Below, piece after piece: positions 1-7,912 of a DNA stretch of 10,628 nucleotides. Source of the DNA: Wuchereria bancrofti (Eukaryota; Nematoda; Chromadorea; Rhabditida; Onchocercidae); the NCBI GenBank assembly GCA_005281725.1, contig SSBO01000121.1, positions 1 to 10,628 on the forward strand. The letters are read 5' to 3'. How positions within the stretch are numbered: position 1 is the first letter of the stretch; every line of letters begins with the position of its first letter. The notes below the pieces were generated by a model. That model saw only the letters and a list, made by a program, of their open reading frames with translations. It ran no database searches and was not told the DNA's origin. Made by a program: the position numbers and the translations under genes.

Positions 1-371
1 AAATTATAAAATAAGTATTTCAGCTTATTTTATACCTTCATTATAGTAAATAATTCATTACAGTATTTTATAGCTTCTCTAAAAGAATCAAAGTTTAATA
101 AAAATTTTCTACCTCGAGAGATAAATTATTGGAATCACCTTAATAGATAATTAATTATACCTCGAAGAAAAGCAATTAGAAATGTACCAGGAAAGTGTAC
201 GGCACAGAGGAAGTGAGAATGCAATAATGGGAGTGATAAATTGTTAAATGCTTCAGAAGGTATACACTCCCACCCACCGTCCCTGCTAACGCTTTCCTCT
301 TAGCTGCTACTCCTACTATTTATTAAAATGAAATCTTCGTCTTCGCTACTGTATTTACTATGATTGCACGG

Positions 372-395
372 GTCGTGACGTCGTGACGTGATCAC
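372..395. promoter_or_regulatory. Tandem 8-mer with CRE/bZIP-like half-sites
   Basis: The octamer GTCGTGAC occurs twice head to tail (372-379 and 380-387) and is followed by the palindrome GTGATCAC (388-395). The overlap creates TGACGTCG at 376-383 and TGACGTGA at 384-391, both close to the CREB/ATF element TGACGTCA. No downstream gene is visible, so a regulatory role is inference from the motif alone. Confidence 0.3.
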
Positions 396-806
396 TTGTC
401 AAATACGCTTCCTGGAACTGGAATCGATGTGATTATTTTAGAACATTCATTCTTCCTCTCATCCGTCAGTAATCAATGTTAGAAGTGAAGAAGTCAGAAA
501 TCAGATTTGTAAATATCGTTGTTTATCACAGTATTGGCAATTTCAGTTAAACTTAGTATTTGTTCTTCTCTCTTGCATTATCTCAGATTCTTTTCTTTCA
601 ACACTTCACTATCTACCAATTTGTAATAAGTTTCATTTCTTTTTGACTATTTTAGTAATGAACCGACTCGGTATTTGTTGCTTCGTTCTTTTAAGGGTCA
701 TTCTCAACTGAGTTGAAGTGTATCAGTCGCCGATCGATACATGGATATGATGCCACATTTCCTATCATCTACTGAAGGATCGTTGCATAGCATACCATCC
801 CTGCGA

Positions 807-814
807 TTACGTCA
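807..814. promoter_or_regulatory. ATF/CREB-like site TTACGTCA
   Basis: A perfect TTACGTCA octamer, a known bZIP (CREB/ATF, C/EBP-like) binding form, lies about 420 bp from the tandem CRE-like octamers. A single 8-mer has little weight on its own; its interest is the clustering in the same otherwise AT-rich stretch. Confidence 0.2.
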
Positions 815-1268
815 CAACACGAAAAGGACAATCTAATTATTCCGAGTAATCCTTGTGACGGTACGGCGAAATTGTATCCAAATTATTCTTTAAATTATTA
901 TATCCAAACTAACAAATTGCCCTTATCCAATTCTTAAATCTAATTTACATTTATAAAATTCTTCTTCTCACGCTGGATGACTCAATTTCCGAATATATTT
1001 ACATTTGTAATTAATTAACGTCTAAACCCTTAAGTCATGCTAATCCATTTCCTGTTTTCTCACGCACTAAAGCTAATTTTGTTAACAATCTTGTTTTTTT
1101 ATCCATGAGAAATTCTTCCATCTAATTTCCATTCGTTAAATCAGTCTTATATATAAACCACCAATCCTCCCATAACCATCATTTTATGTTTTTGGGTGGT
1201 TTTGGGATGCGTCTAATACTTTATAATTTTGTATTATTTTACCATTCTTATATTATTGCATTTTATAT

Positions 1269-1369
1269 AGTTTACGCGTTTGTTAAACTGTGTAGCATCC
1301 GTGCGATATGTATAGTGCGCTATTATTTGTTTTATGTTAAATAAAGGTTTAATTACCCAAGTTTGAGGT
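1269..1369 (+). repeat. SL1-tailed module, copy 1
   Basis: This is the first of two same-strand copies (the other is at 3190-3298). From 1287 to 1369 it matches the second copy with two mismatches over 83 aligned bases, apart from a 9-bp block present only in copy 2. The weaker match 5' of this, TTTACGCGTTTGTTAA against TTTAGCGTTTTATAA, suggests homology begins near 1269. The last 22 bases before the GT are the nematode SL1 leader. Sequence after the GT is unrelated to copy 2. Conservation of DNA upstream of the leader means this is not simply a reinserted copy of a trans-spliced mRNA, because that upstream part would not be present in the mRNA. Confidence 0.85.
1346..1367 (+). ncRNA. Perfect SL1 spliced-leader sequence, possible SL RNA gene remnant (copy 1)
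   Basis: The 22 bases begin GGTTTAATTACCC and end AAGTTTGAG, the SL1 leader shared by nematodes, and are followed directly by GT as in SL RNA genes. A functional SL RNA of about 100-110 nt should continue with an intron-like part that pairs with the leader, then stem-loops around an Sm site. I see no strong pairing partner for the leader here. The only Sm-like run (ATTTTTG, near 1480-1486) is about 135 nt from the leader start, too far. The best reading is an SL1 pseudogene or a promoter-plus-leader fragment; an unusual working SL RNA is not excluded. Confidence 0.5.
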
Positions 1370-1646
1370 TTCACGACACAACAATTACTACTAATATCAC
1401 CACAAGCATTGATGATACTATTCGAAAGTATTGTTCCGTCACAGAAAACCATGAACGAGTTAGTTCAAGGTTTTTTTTTATTTTTGTAAAGTTAACACTT
1501 TCTTCATTAACTTTTTTTAAAATTCGATATTTAAGAAACTTTCATGAACATTTTTAAATGAATTTTAATTTAATCATTAAATATAATCAATATTTGTTAT
1601 TTTCTATTTTCTAAATTTTATGCAAAATTATGTATTTTTTTTATAG
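1368..1646 (+). other. Segment after SL1 copy 1, possible exon
   Basis: The reading frame running through 1363-1458 stays open and has a mixed, protein-like composition, reaching ...SVTENHER before a usable donor, CGA|GTTAGT, at 1459. A splice from there to the acceptor at 1645-1646 would be in phase and give NHER|LISHL. There is no ATG in this frame, only a TTG inside the SL1 sequence, so translation would need another start. Codon content and splice phase are suggestive only. The rest, 1459-1646, is AT-rich and intron-like. Confidence 0.2.
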
Positions 1647-2652
1647 CTTATTTCGCATCTTATTCATACACAAGAAATTATTAATGAAGTATTAGATGCA
1701 GAAAAATGTAATACATCAATTTCGATTCTTGATTTGCTAACACGATCATCAATTGTGTCAACGTTGTCAACTACATTATCAATTATTGATATTGATGATA
1801 AAATAGGTGCAACAAATATTTTATGCATTAATACAGTAAAATATTTTCTCTTTTTATTAAAATATTTTAAAATATTTAAAAATGCATTATTATAATATAT
1901 TGTCTTTTTATTTAAAAAAATTGTTTTTCTGTAATATCTTTTACAATAATATAACATTATTTAGTAAGAAAGCTAAACTGAATAAAGAAATTATTTTAAT
2001 TCGAAATTTTAAATTTCACCGAAATTCCGAAATTACTTCAATGATTCATGTTTTATAAATTAATAAATTTCCACTTTCGAAACATTTCTGTTCCAATTTA
2101 ATCAGTTAAAAAATTATTTCATTTGGAAAAAAACTTTTGTCCCCTGTTATTTTTTCCAAATGTAATTTTGTCTTTTTTTATTCAAATATTTTTTTTTTTT
2201 ATTGCATTATTTTATTTAAACATTTTTTCTTTTTATTACTAATATATCATTATTTAATAGCAAAAACGGTATAACAATAGACCAGGAACGATGTTAAATC
2301 AGAATTTAGAAATTACGTTAGAATATGCTAAAAGAATCATTTCAATGGATGCCAATTCAGGATAAGGTTTTCTTTCTCTTTTCTTTCTTTTATTTTAATT
2401 TAAATTGTATAATAAGATGAAATGAAACGAATTATTTCTTATATACTAATTTTTTTTGTTTACTATATTTTAATATAATAATTGAATTATTTGCTTAAAA
2501 ATTATTTTGATATTATTATTCAAAATTTTTTATAGGTATTACTATTGCGTGATGTTGCATTTATGTTAATTTTATTGGAAACTGCTTATAAAAAACCTAT
2601 TTCAAAATGCACATCCATATTAAATCATAGAAATCAACGAGAAAAACAGTAA
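1647..2652 (+). CDS. Unidentified spliced gene or pseudogene, three exon-like segments
   Basis: Three open segments each follow a nematode-like acceptor. The first, 1647-1806, follows TTTTTTATAG, reads LISHLIHTQEIINEVLDAEK... and ends at a possible GTGCAA donor. The second, 2261-2365, follows TTTAATAG and reads QKRYNNRPGTMLNQ...EYAKRIISMDAN before a TAA. The third, 2536-2652, follows TTTTTTATAG, reads VLLLRDVAFMLILLETAYKK and ends at TAA. The protein-like composition on + is better than on the opposite strand. The phases do not join: the first ends in phase 1, and the second reads only in phase 0 and lacks a clean donor (CAGGATAAG where CAGGTAAG would be expected). Parts resemble Mediator subunit 4 (an ERL.S start and an EYAKRI stretch like its KYAHRI), but the third segment does not. 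It could be a decayed copy, or a gene with exons I missed. Confidence 0.3.
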
Positions 2653-2754
2653 AAAATTTTTTTCTTAAGTCTTTTTTGTTAATCTTCATTGAAATCAAAA
2701 AATTGAAAATTGATGAAAATCATTGAGCTAATTAAATTCGAATACAATTTAACG

Positions 2755-2962
2755 ATGTGGATATTTGACCTCAACAAAGAGCGGTATAGCAGGGGCAATT
2801 TCTCTTTATGGATGTTACAACGGATCGACGAATTGGGAGACAGTGGTCTTAGGACAGCTACGACGCGTGCACAGGATTTTAACTGATAAACGGATAACCC
2901 TTTGTTACAAACGATGTAGCTGGAAAGCGAGGAGAAGCAGCCAAGAATCTCTTTGTTCATAA
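2755..2962. other. GC-richer island of unknown nature
   Basis: About 45% G+C over 2761-2940 by direct count, clearly above the AT-rich flanks. Several frames stay open on both strands. On +, an ATG at 2755 gives 43 residues (MWIFDLNKERYSRGN... to a TGA at 2884-2886), and another + frame stays open to a TAA at 2960-2962. On -, a frame starting at 2960 runs 93 codons. None resembles a family I recognise, and overlapping open frames are expected when GC rises. Candidates are an exon of an unseen gene, a structured RNA, or a fragment of inserted DNA. No hairpin or tRNA-like fold was evident by eye. Confidence 0.35.
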
Positions 2963-3189
2963 ATTAACCTCGCTTTACACACATTATATTGTATAAAATA
3001 CATGACAATTAAATCCATGTAATAGGCTATTGTAACAAGATATCTATGCTTAAACAAATCTCCTTTCTTCTCAATTTCACATTTTTTGATCTTCAGTCTC
3101 AATTAACTCCAACACCAGCTCTTAATTGCAGTTAATCATTTTTTACAATTGTACATTTATAGTGTGGTTGCGGTTTCAGCTCTCTGGTA

Positions 3190-3298
3190 ATGTTTAGCGT
3201 TTTATAACTGTGTAGCATCCGTGCGATATGTATAATGCGCTATTATGATGTTGATTTGTTTTATGCTAAATAAAGGTTTAATTACCCAAGTTTGAGGT
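3190..3298 (+). repeat. SL1-tailed module, copy 2
   Basis: Second copy of the module at 1269-1369. Positions 3207-3246 match 1287-1326 with one mismatch. A 9-bp block GATGTTGAT (3247-3255) is unique to this copy. Positions 3256-3298 then match 1327-1369 with one mismatch. The extra 9 bp change the spacing between the conserved upstream block and the leader, which would matter if that block is a promoter element. After 3298 the two copies share nothing obvious. Confidence 0.85.
3275..3296 (+). ncRNA. Perfect SL1 spliced-leader sequence, possible SL RNA gene remnant (copy 2)
   Basis: The same 22-base SL1 leader as at 1346-1367, again followed by GT. The following bases (GTGCGGAAAACAATCAG...) show no strong leader-pairing arm and no Sm-like ATTTTTG run within about 100 nt, so a normal SL RNA is unlikely. 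In one frame the downstream sequence is open, rich in Ser and Thr codons, and reaches GAC|GTAAGA, a good donor at 3360. There is no ATG, so this may be chance. In filarial worms working SL1 genes typically sit in 5S rRNA repeats; no 5S gene is visible here. Confidence 0.5.
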
Positions 3299-3598
3299 GC
3301 GGAAAACAATCAGTTCGTCCAGTTCTACTGAGAGTACAACGAGAACGACGAGAATAGACGTAAGAATAAATTAAAGTAGGAAACAATTAAATAAACAGAT
3401 ATTCGTCCCTTAAAGAAAAAGGAGGGAATATCATAACAACCTTATTTTTTCCTACATTTAATGAAATAAATATTCTATTATTTATATACTACTCAAATTA
3501 ACATACTTAATTCATGATTTGTAAGCTATTCCACATAAAATTTTGTTGGTAATTTTATTAATCTAGAAGTTTAAACTTACCTCACAAATTTCCTGTTC
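3299..3598. other. No gene recognised between SL1 copy 2 and the duplicated block
   Basis: Positions 3299-3360 are purine-rich, with repeated ACGAGAAC/ACGACGAG-type words. The remainder is AT-rich and low in complexity. TCTAGAAGTTTAAACTTACCTCACAAATTTCC near 3563-3594 is an imperfect near-copy of the next 60 bases (TCTAAAAATTTAAATTTACCTCATAAATTCC at 3630-3660), suggesting a short local tandem duplication of about 67 bp. Nothing else was supported. Confidence 0.4.
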
Positions 3599-4255
3599 AC
3601 ATACATAACACATATTATAATTTTATTAGTCTAAAAATTTAAATTTACCTCATAAATTCCTCTTCACACATATATAACACATATTACATTGCTTCTTCAG
3701 TTCTACATTGATTAGGAATTATAAAATTTTTTGATAGCAAAATAATTTTCTTAATATTATAAAACTCATCTCCGTCAAAATAAACTCCCCTTTTTCTTTT
3801 ACAACAGCTAATTGCAGTTTCTATTACTAGCGGTTCAAGGCAACTTTGCGACTTTTCCCAAAAATTCTCAAGTGCTAAAAGTTACTTTTCATTTCCGTTT
3901 TTGTCATGTTTGAACTGTGAAAAATTGAAGAGAAAAAGCTACAAAGTAATGAAATAGTGTGAATAAAATTTTGTTGCCTTAATATTACTATTTCTTACAT
4001 CATCATTTCTCTTTTTTTAACAATTTTTTTCTACGAAAATAATATTTTCAGTCAAATTAGTATTTCATTTGCTTATTACTAAATCAAAGAGTTTTGAAAA
4101 TTTTACAAAAATTTATCACTAACAATATTTATTGTGCACACTTTTTATTATTTACAGTCTTGACATAAACAATAATAAATTCTATGTATATTGTTATAAT
4201 AAAAAAAATTATAATAAAATTTTCTAAATAATAAAATTCTATGTAATAAACTCTA
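3599..4255. repeat. Duplicated contig end, copy A
   Basis: These 657 bases recur, identical by eye, at 4257-4913 (offset 658). The segment stops at the single N at 4256, and the next copy starts immediately after it. This is the pattern left when the end of one contig overlaps the start of the next and the scaffolder put a one-base gap instead of merging them. It should be read as one genomic copy unless reads show otherwise. Confidence 0.9.
3808..3957 (+). CDS. Possible last exon, 49 codons, unidentified
   Basis: After an acceptor-like TTTTACAACAG the frame is open from CTA at 3808 to TAG at 3955-3957, reading LIAVSITSGSRQLCDFSQKF... and ending ...RKSYKVMK. A polyadenylation signal AATAAA lies at 3962-3967, five bases after the stop, which fits a terminal exon. 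No upstream exon was identified. A second acceptor (ATTGCAG, ending 3817) would give a different frame, FLLLAVQGNF..., stopping sooner. No family is recognised. The same segment reappears at 4466-4615 and 5816-5965 because of the contig overlaps, so it is probably one locus. Confidence 0.2.
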   Translation, partial: LIAVSITSGSRQLCDFSQKFSSAKSYFSFPFLSCLNCEKLKRKSYKVMK

Positions 4256-4256
4256 N
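4256..4256. other. Single-base assembly gap (N)
   Basis: A lone N separates two overlapping contig ends. Bases before it end copy A; bases after it restart at the sequence found at 3599. Confidence 0.9.
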
Positions 4257-5629
4257 ACATACATAACACATATTATAATTTTATTAGTCTAAAAATTTAA
4301 ATTTACCTCATAAATTCCTCTTCACACATATATAACACATATTACATTGCTTCTTCAGTTCTACATTGATTAGGAATTATAAAATTTTTTGATAGCAAAA
4401 TAATTTTCTTAATATTATAAAACTCATCTCCGTCAAAATAAACTCCCCTTTTTCTTTTACAACAGCTAATTGCAGTTTCTATTACTAGCGGTTCAAGGCA
4501 ACTTTGCGACTTTTCCCAAAAATTCTCAAGTGCTAAAAGTTACTTTTCATTTCCGTTTTTGTCATGTTTGAACTGTGAAAAATTGAAGAGAAAAAGCTAC
4601 AAAGTAATGAAATAGTGTGAATAAAATTTTGTTGCCTTAATATTACTATTTCTTACATCATCATTTCTCTTTTTTTAACAATTTTTTTCTACGAAAATAA
4701 TATTTTCAGTCAAATTAGTATTTCATTTGCTTATTACTAAATCAAAGAGTTTTGAAAATTTTACAAAAATTTATCACTAACAATATTTATTGTGCACACT
4801 TTTTATTATTTACAGTCTTGACATAAACAATAATAAATTCTATGTATATTGTTATAATAAAAAAAATTATAATAAAATTTTCTAAATAATAAAATTCTAT
4901 GTAATAAACTCTAATATTGTTGTTTATCTTGATAATATGTTATCATTATTGGTAAAAACACATCAGAGAAATCTCAAAAACCTGCCTTTTCCAGAAATTT
5001 CTTTTCTTTCATATTCTGCTTGAGAAAAAACATTAAATTATCAATTCAATTGCTGGTAACTTAATTTTACAGAAATGAAGCCATCATTGATATGTCATCA
5101 TTAGATGCTGGTATTTATGTCCTTTTTGCTTTTTTGCATTTTAATTATTCTATTAGATCATATTCAGCAAAGACATTGTAACATTTGTTAAACTTTTTCA
5201 GCAAAAAACTCGTCAATTTCATTTCATCTAAGCAATATCAAAAGGTCAGTTGAGATTATTAGCGAGAATTTCATGTGAATTTCTAGTTTCGTGAAAAGTG
5301 AAAATTATGTGAAAAATGACCATCGTCTGTTTCGATTATGACAACTTCAAGGTATGCGGATTTAATAACCGCTAATCGTAGCAGTGGGGGACTAAATTTC
5401 ATCTGAATGATGTTATTGTACCATTTCACAAGTAGCTATTGCAATACTTTATGACAAATGACCAGAGAAAAATAAGAGAGACTTCATCATAAGTGGAGTA
5501 ATGAAGTAACTCGTTTTTTTCTTTTTTTTTTAAAAACACCAAATACTTTTTAAGGAATTTGATTGATAAATGGAGATCAGAAACACCTGAGTAAAAAGAG
5601 AATGGAGGAATTAGTCGAAAACGGCTAAT
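4257..5629. repeat. Duplicated contig, copy B
   Basis: The 1,373 bases between the two Ns appear to be a short contig lying wholly inside its neighbours. Its first 657 bases repeat 3599-4255, and from 4281 to the end (1,349 bases) it repeats 5631-6979 (offset 1350). No differences were noticed in line-by-line reading. It adds no unique sequence: removing the overlaps shortens the window by 2,008 bases. Confidence 0.9.
5073..5341 (+). CDS. Possible short spliced exons, unidentified
   Basis: An acceptor TTTTACAG precedes 5073-5110 (frame reads NEAIIDMSSLDA), which ends at a GTATTT donor. An acceptor TTTTTCAG precedes 5202-5244 (AKNSSISFHLSNIK), which joins it in phase. From there either GTCAGT at 5245 is a donor to the TTTCTAG acceptor at 5285-5286, continuing SFVKSENYVKNDHRLFRL to a TGA at 5339-5341, or the exon reads through as RSVEIISENFM to a TGA at 5276-5278. 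The phase agreement across two introns is encouraging, but the segments are short and match no family I know. The same DNA appears at 6423-6691 through the contig overlap. No upstream exon or start codon was found. Confidence 0.25.
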
Positions 5630-5630
5630 N
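5630..5630. other. Single-base assembly gap (N)
   Basis: The second lone N. The following base resumes at the sequence found at 4281, so this again marks unmerged overlapping contig ends. Confidence 0.9.
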
Positions 5631-6979
5631 TTATTAGTCTAAAAATTTAAATTTACCTCATAAATTCCTCTTCACACATATATAACACATATTACATTGC
5701 TTCTTCAGTTCTACATTGATTAGGAATTATAAAATTTTTTGATAGCAAAATAATTTTCTTAATATTATAAAACTCATCTCCGTCAAAATAAACTCCCCTT
5801 TTTCTTTTACAACAGCTAATTGCAGTTTCTATTACTAGCGGTTCAAGGCAACTTTGCGACTTTTCCCAAAAATTCTCAAGTGCTAAAAGTTACTTTTCAT
5901 TTCCGTTTTTGTCATGTTTGAACTGTGAAAAATTGAAGAGAAAAAGCTACAAAGTAATGAAATAGTGTGAATAAAATTTTGTTGCCTTAATATTACTATT
6001 TCTTACATCATCATTTCTCTTTTTTTAACAATTTTTTTCTACGAAAATAATATTTTCAGTCAAATTAGTATTTCATTTGCTTATTACTAAATCAAAGAGT
6101 TTTGAAAATTTTACAAAAATTTATCACTAACAATATTTATTGTGCACACTTTTTATTATTTACAGTCTTGACATAAACAATAATAAATTCTATGTATATT
6201 GTTATAATAAAAAAAATTATAATAAAATTTTCTAAATAATAAAATTCTATGTAATAAACTCTAATATTGTTGTTTATCTTGATAATATGTTATCATTATT
6301 GGTAAAAACACATCAGAGAAATCTCAAAAACCTGCCTTTTCCAGAAATTTCTTTTCTTTCATATTCTGCTTGAGAAAAAACATTAAATTATCAATTCAAT
6401 TGCTGGTAACTTAATTTTACAGAAATGAAGCCATCATTGATATGTCATCATTAGATGCTGGTATTTATGTCCTTTTTGCTTTTTTGCATTTTAATTATTC
6501 TATTAGATCATATTCAGCAAAGACATTGTAACATTTGTTAAACTTTTTCAGCAAAAAACTCGTCAATTTCATTTCATCTAAGCAATATCAAAAGGTCAGT
6601 TGAGATTATTAGCGAGAATTTCATGTGAATTTCTAGTTTCGTGAAAAGTGAAAATTATGTGAAAAATGACCATCGTCTGTTTCGATTATGACAACTTCAA
6701 GGTATGCGGATTTAATAACCGCTAATCGTAGCAGTGGGGGACTAAATTTCATCTGAATGATGTTATTGTACCATTTCACAAGTAGCTATTGCAATACTTT
6801 ATGACAAATGACCAGAGAAAAATAAGAGAGACTTCATCATAAGTGGAGTAATGAAGTAACTCGTTTTTTTCTTTTTTTTTTAAAAACACCAAATACTTTT
6901 TAAGGAATTTGATTGATAAATGGAGATCAGAAACACCTGAGTAAAAAGAGAATGGAGGAATTAGTCGAAAACGGCTAAT
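5631..6979. repeat. Duplicated contig start, copy C
   Basis: These 1,349 bases repeat 4281-5629, and their first 633 also match 3623-4255. Copy C runs on without a break into unique sequence at 6980, so it is the best version to keep when collapsing the overlap. The possible exons described in copies A and B recur here at 5816-5965 and 6423-6691. Confidence 0.9.
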
Positions 6980-7912
6980 TCATGAACATATGGAGATTCC
7001 AACAGTTTAGAGCTTGCACACTACATCCAATTTACGGATTCAATTTGCTCTATGAATCAAGGACTGTTAAAATAATCATACGGAAGAAAACACTTTACAT
7101 CTATCAAGAATTCGGATGAAAATATTTAGATGAAACAAACGTGGAAATGAAAAATTATGACTGGCTACGTGGAGGAAGAATGAAATGCCTGAAAAGAGAG
7201 TCAAAAAAATAAACGAAATAAAAAAATAATAATAATAACCAGTTAACTGATTCCTATATTTACTACCATACATTACCACCTCATTTCCATGTATAAAATG
7301 ATAAAAACAATCATCACTGCAAAATTTACCTTCTTGAAATCCAAATACTTTTTAAAAAATGCGTCAGAAAACTTAAAAAGGTAATCAAAATCCAACAATT
7401 ACAATCTATGCATAAATCTCCTATATATAAAATCAACATTTAATAAACACAGTACTCCTACTTCATGCATACTTCATTAAAGCTTGAAAAGAGCTTAATG
7501 CTTGAAAATCGTAGATCCACAAATACAATTTGCTAAAAGTAATGCGCTTCTGATATCTCAGCACAAACTGTAAATGCTACAAAAACAAAATATTGAGGAA
7601 TAAAATTGAGCAAAAGACAATAAAACCATGCCGAAGCTATGATAACACAGTGCTGTCGAGTAACTGGTGGTTCTTATATAGCTAGAAATAGAATCTACAA
7701 TCACAATCGCAAAATTGCATCATAACCATAATAAATCCTTATTTTAGCTTCTCTCAAATTCCTCAGATAAAATTAAGAAAGAAACAGTTTGTAATCAGTG
7801 GTTAAATTATTGAACATGAACAAACAAAAGAGACAATTCATTGGAATATAATGCAGGATGCATTTCACATCGTTAATGCAAATATTCGCAAAAATTGCAC
7901 CGAAATCGAACT
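6980..7912. other. No gene recognised downstream of MFF
   Basis: AT-rich DNA holding the 3' flank of the - strand MFF gene. A + strand ATG at 6982 opens 45 codons (MNIWRFQQFRACTLHPIYGF...) to a TGA at 7117-7119, but no family is recognised. An (AAT)n run lies near 7226-7239. I saw no canonical AATAAA on the - strand in the first roughly 500 bases after the MFF stop, so its poly(A) site must use a variant signal. Confidence 0.4.

Larger units (their letters stand above)
1..1268. other. AT-rich stretch with no recognisable gene
   Basis: No convincing exon, tRNA or rRNA was seen on either strand. The stretch is not uniform. Positions 180-330 and 360-440 are GC-richer than the surroundings and include a C-rich run, CCCACCCACCGTCCC, near 269-283. 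Positions 690-870 are also GC-richer. These patches, together with the bZIP-like sites listed separately, could be promoter DNA of a gene outside the window, but that is inference. Near the right end, AAACCACC at 1155-1162 can pair with GGTGGTTT at 1195-1202 around a 32-nt loop, a weak hairpin of unknown meaning. Confidence 0.5.

Noticed and set aside
1234..1452. 72-codon - strand open frame across SL1 copy 1
   Set aside because: It runs antisense through the repeated module and the leader, has no family likeness, and is explained by the open + strand segment opposite.
1664..1957. 97-codon - strand open frame
   Set aside because: Its C-terminal part is the antisense of the better + strand exon candidate at 1647-1806, and its N-terminal part is Lys/Tyr/Ile/Asn-rich low-complexity translation of AT-rich DNA.
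2905..3102. 65-codon - strand open frame
   Set aside because: Composition is typical of chance translation of AT-rich DNA. It has no splice context or known motif and only partly overlaps the GC-rich island.
3827..3850. tRNA-like GGTTCAAGGC motif
   Set aside because: It resembles a T-loop box, but there is no matching acceptor stem, anticodon arm or A-box at the required distances.
3599..6979. True tandem triplication or satellite array
   Set aside because: Copies are identical, have two different period lengths (658 and 1350) and break exactly at single Ns, which fits unmerged contig ends better.
7076..7279. 67-codon - strand open frame rich in Phe and Tyr
   Set aside because: It is a translation of A-rich + strand sequence including an (AAT)n run; there is no family likeness, and the hydrophobicity follows from base composition.
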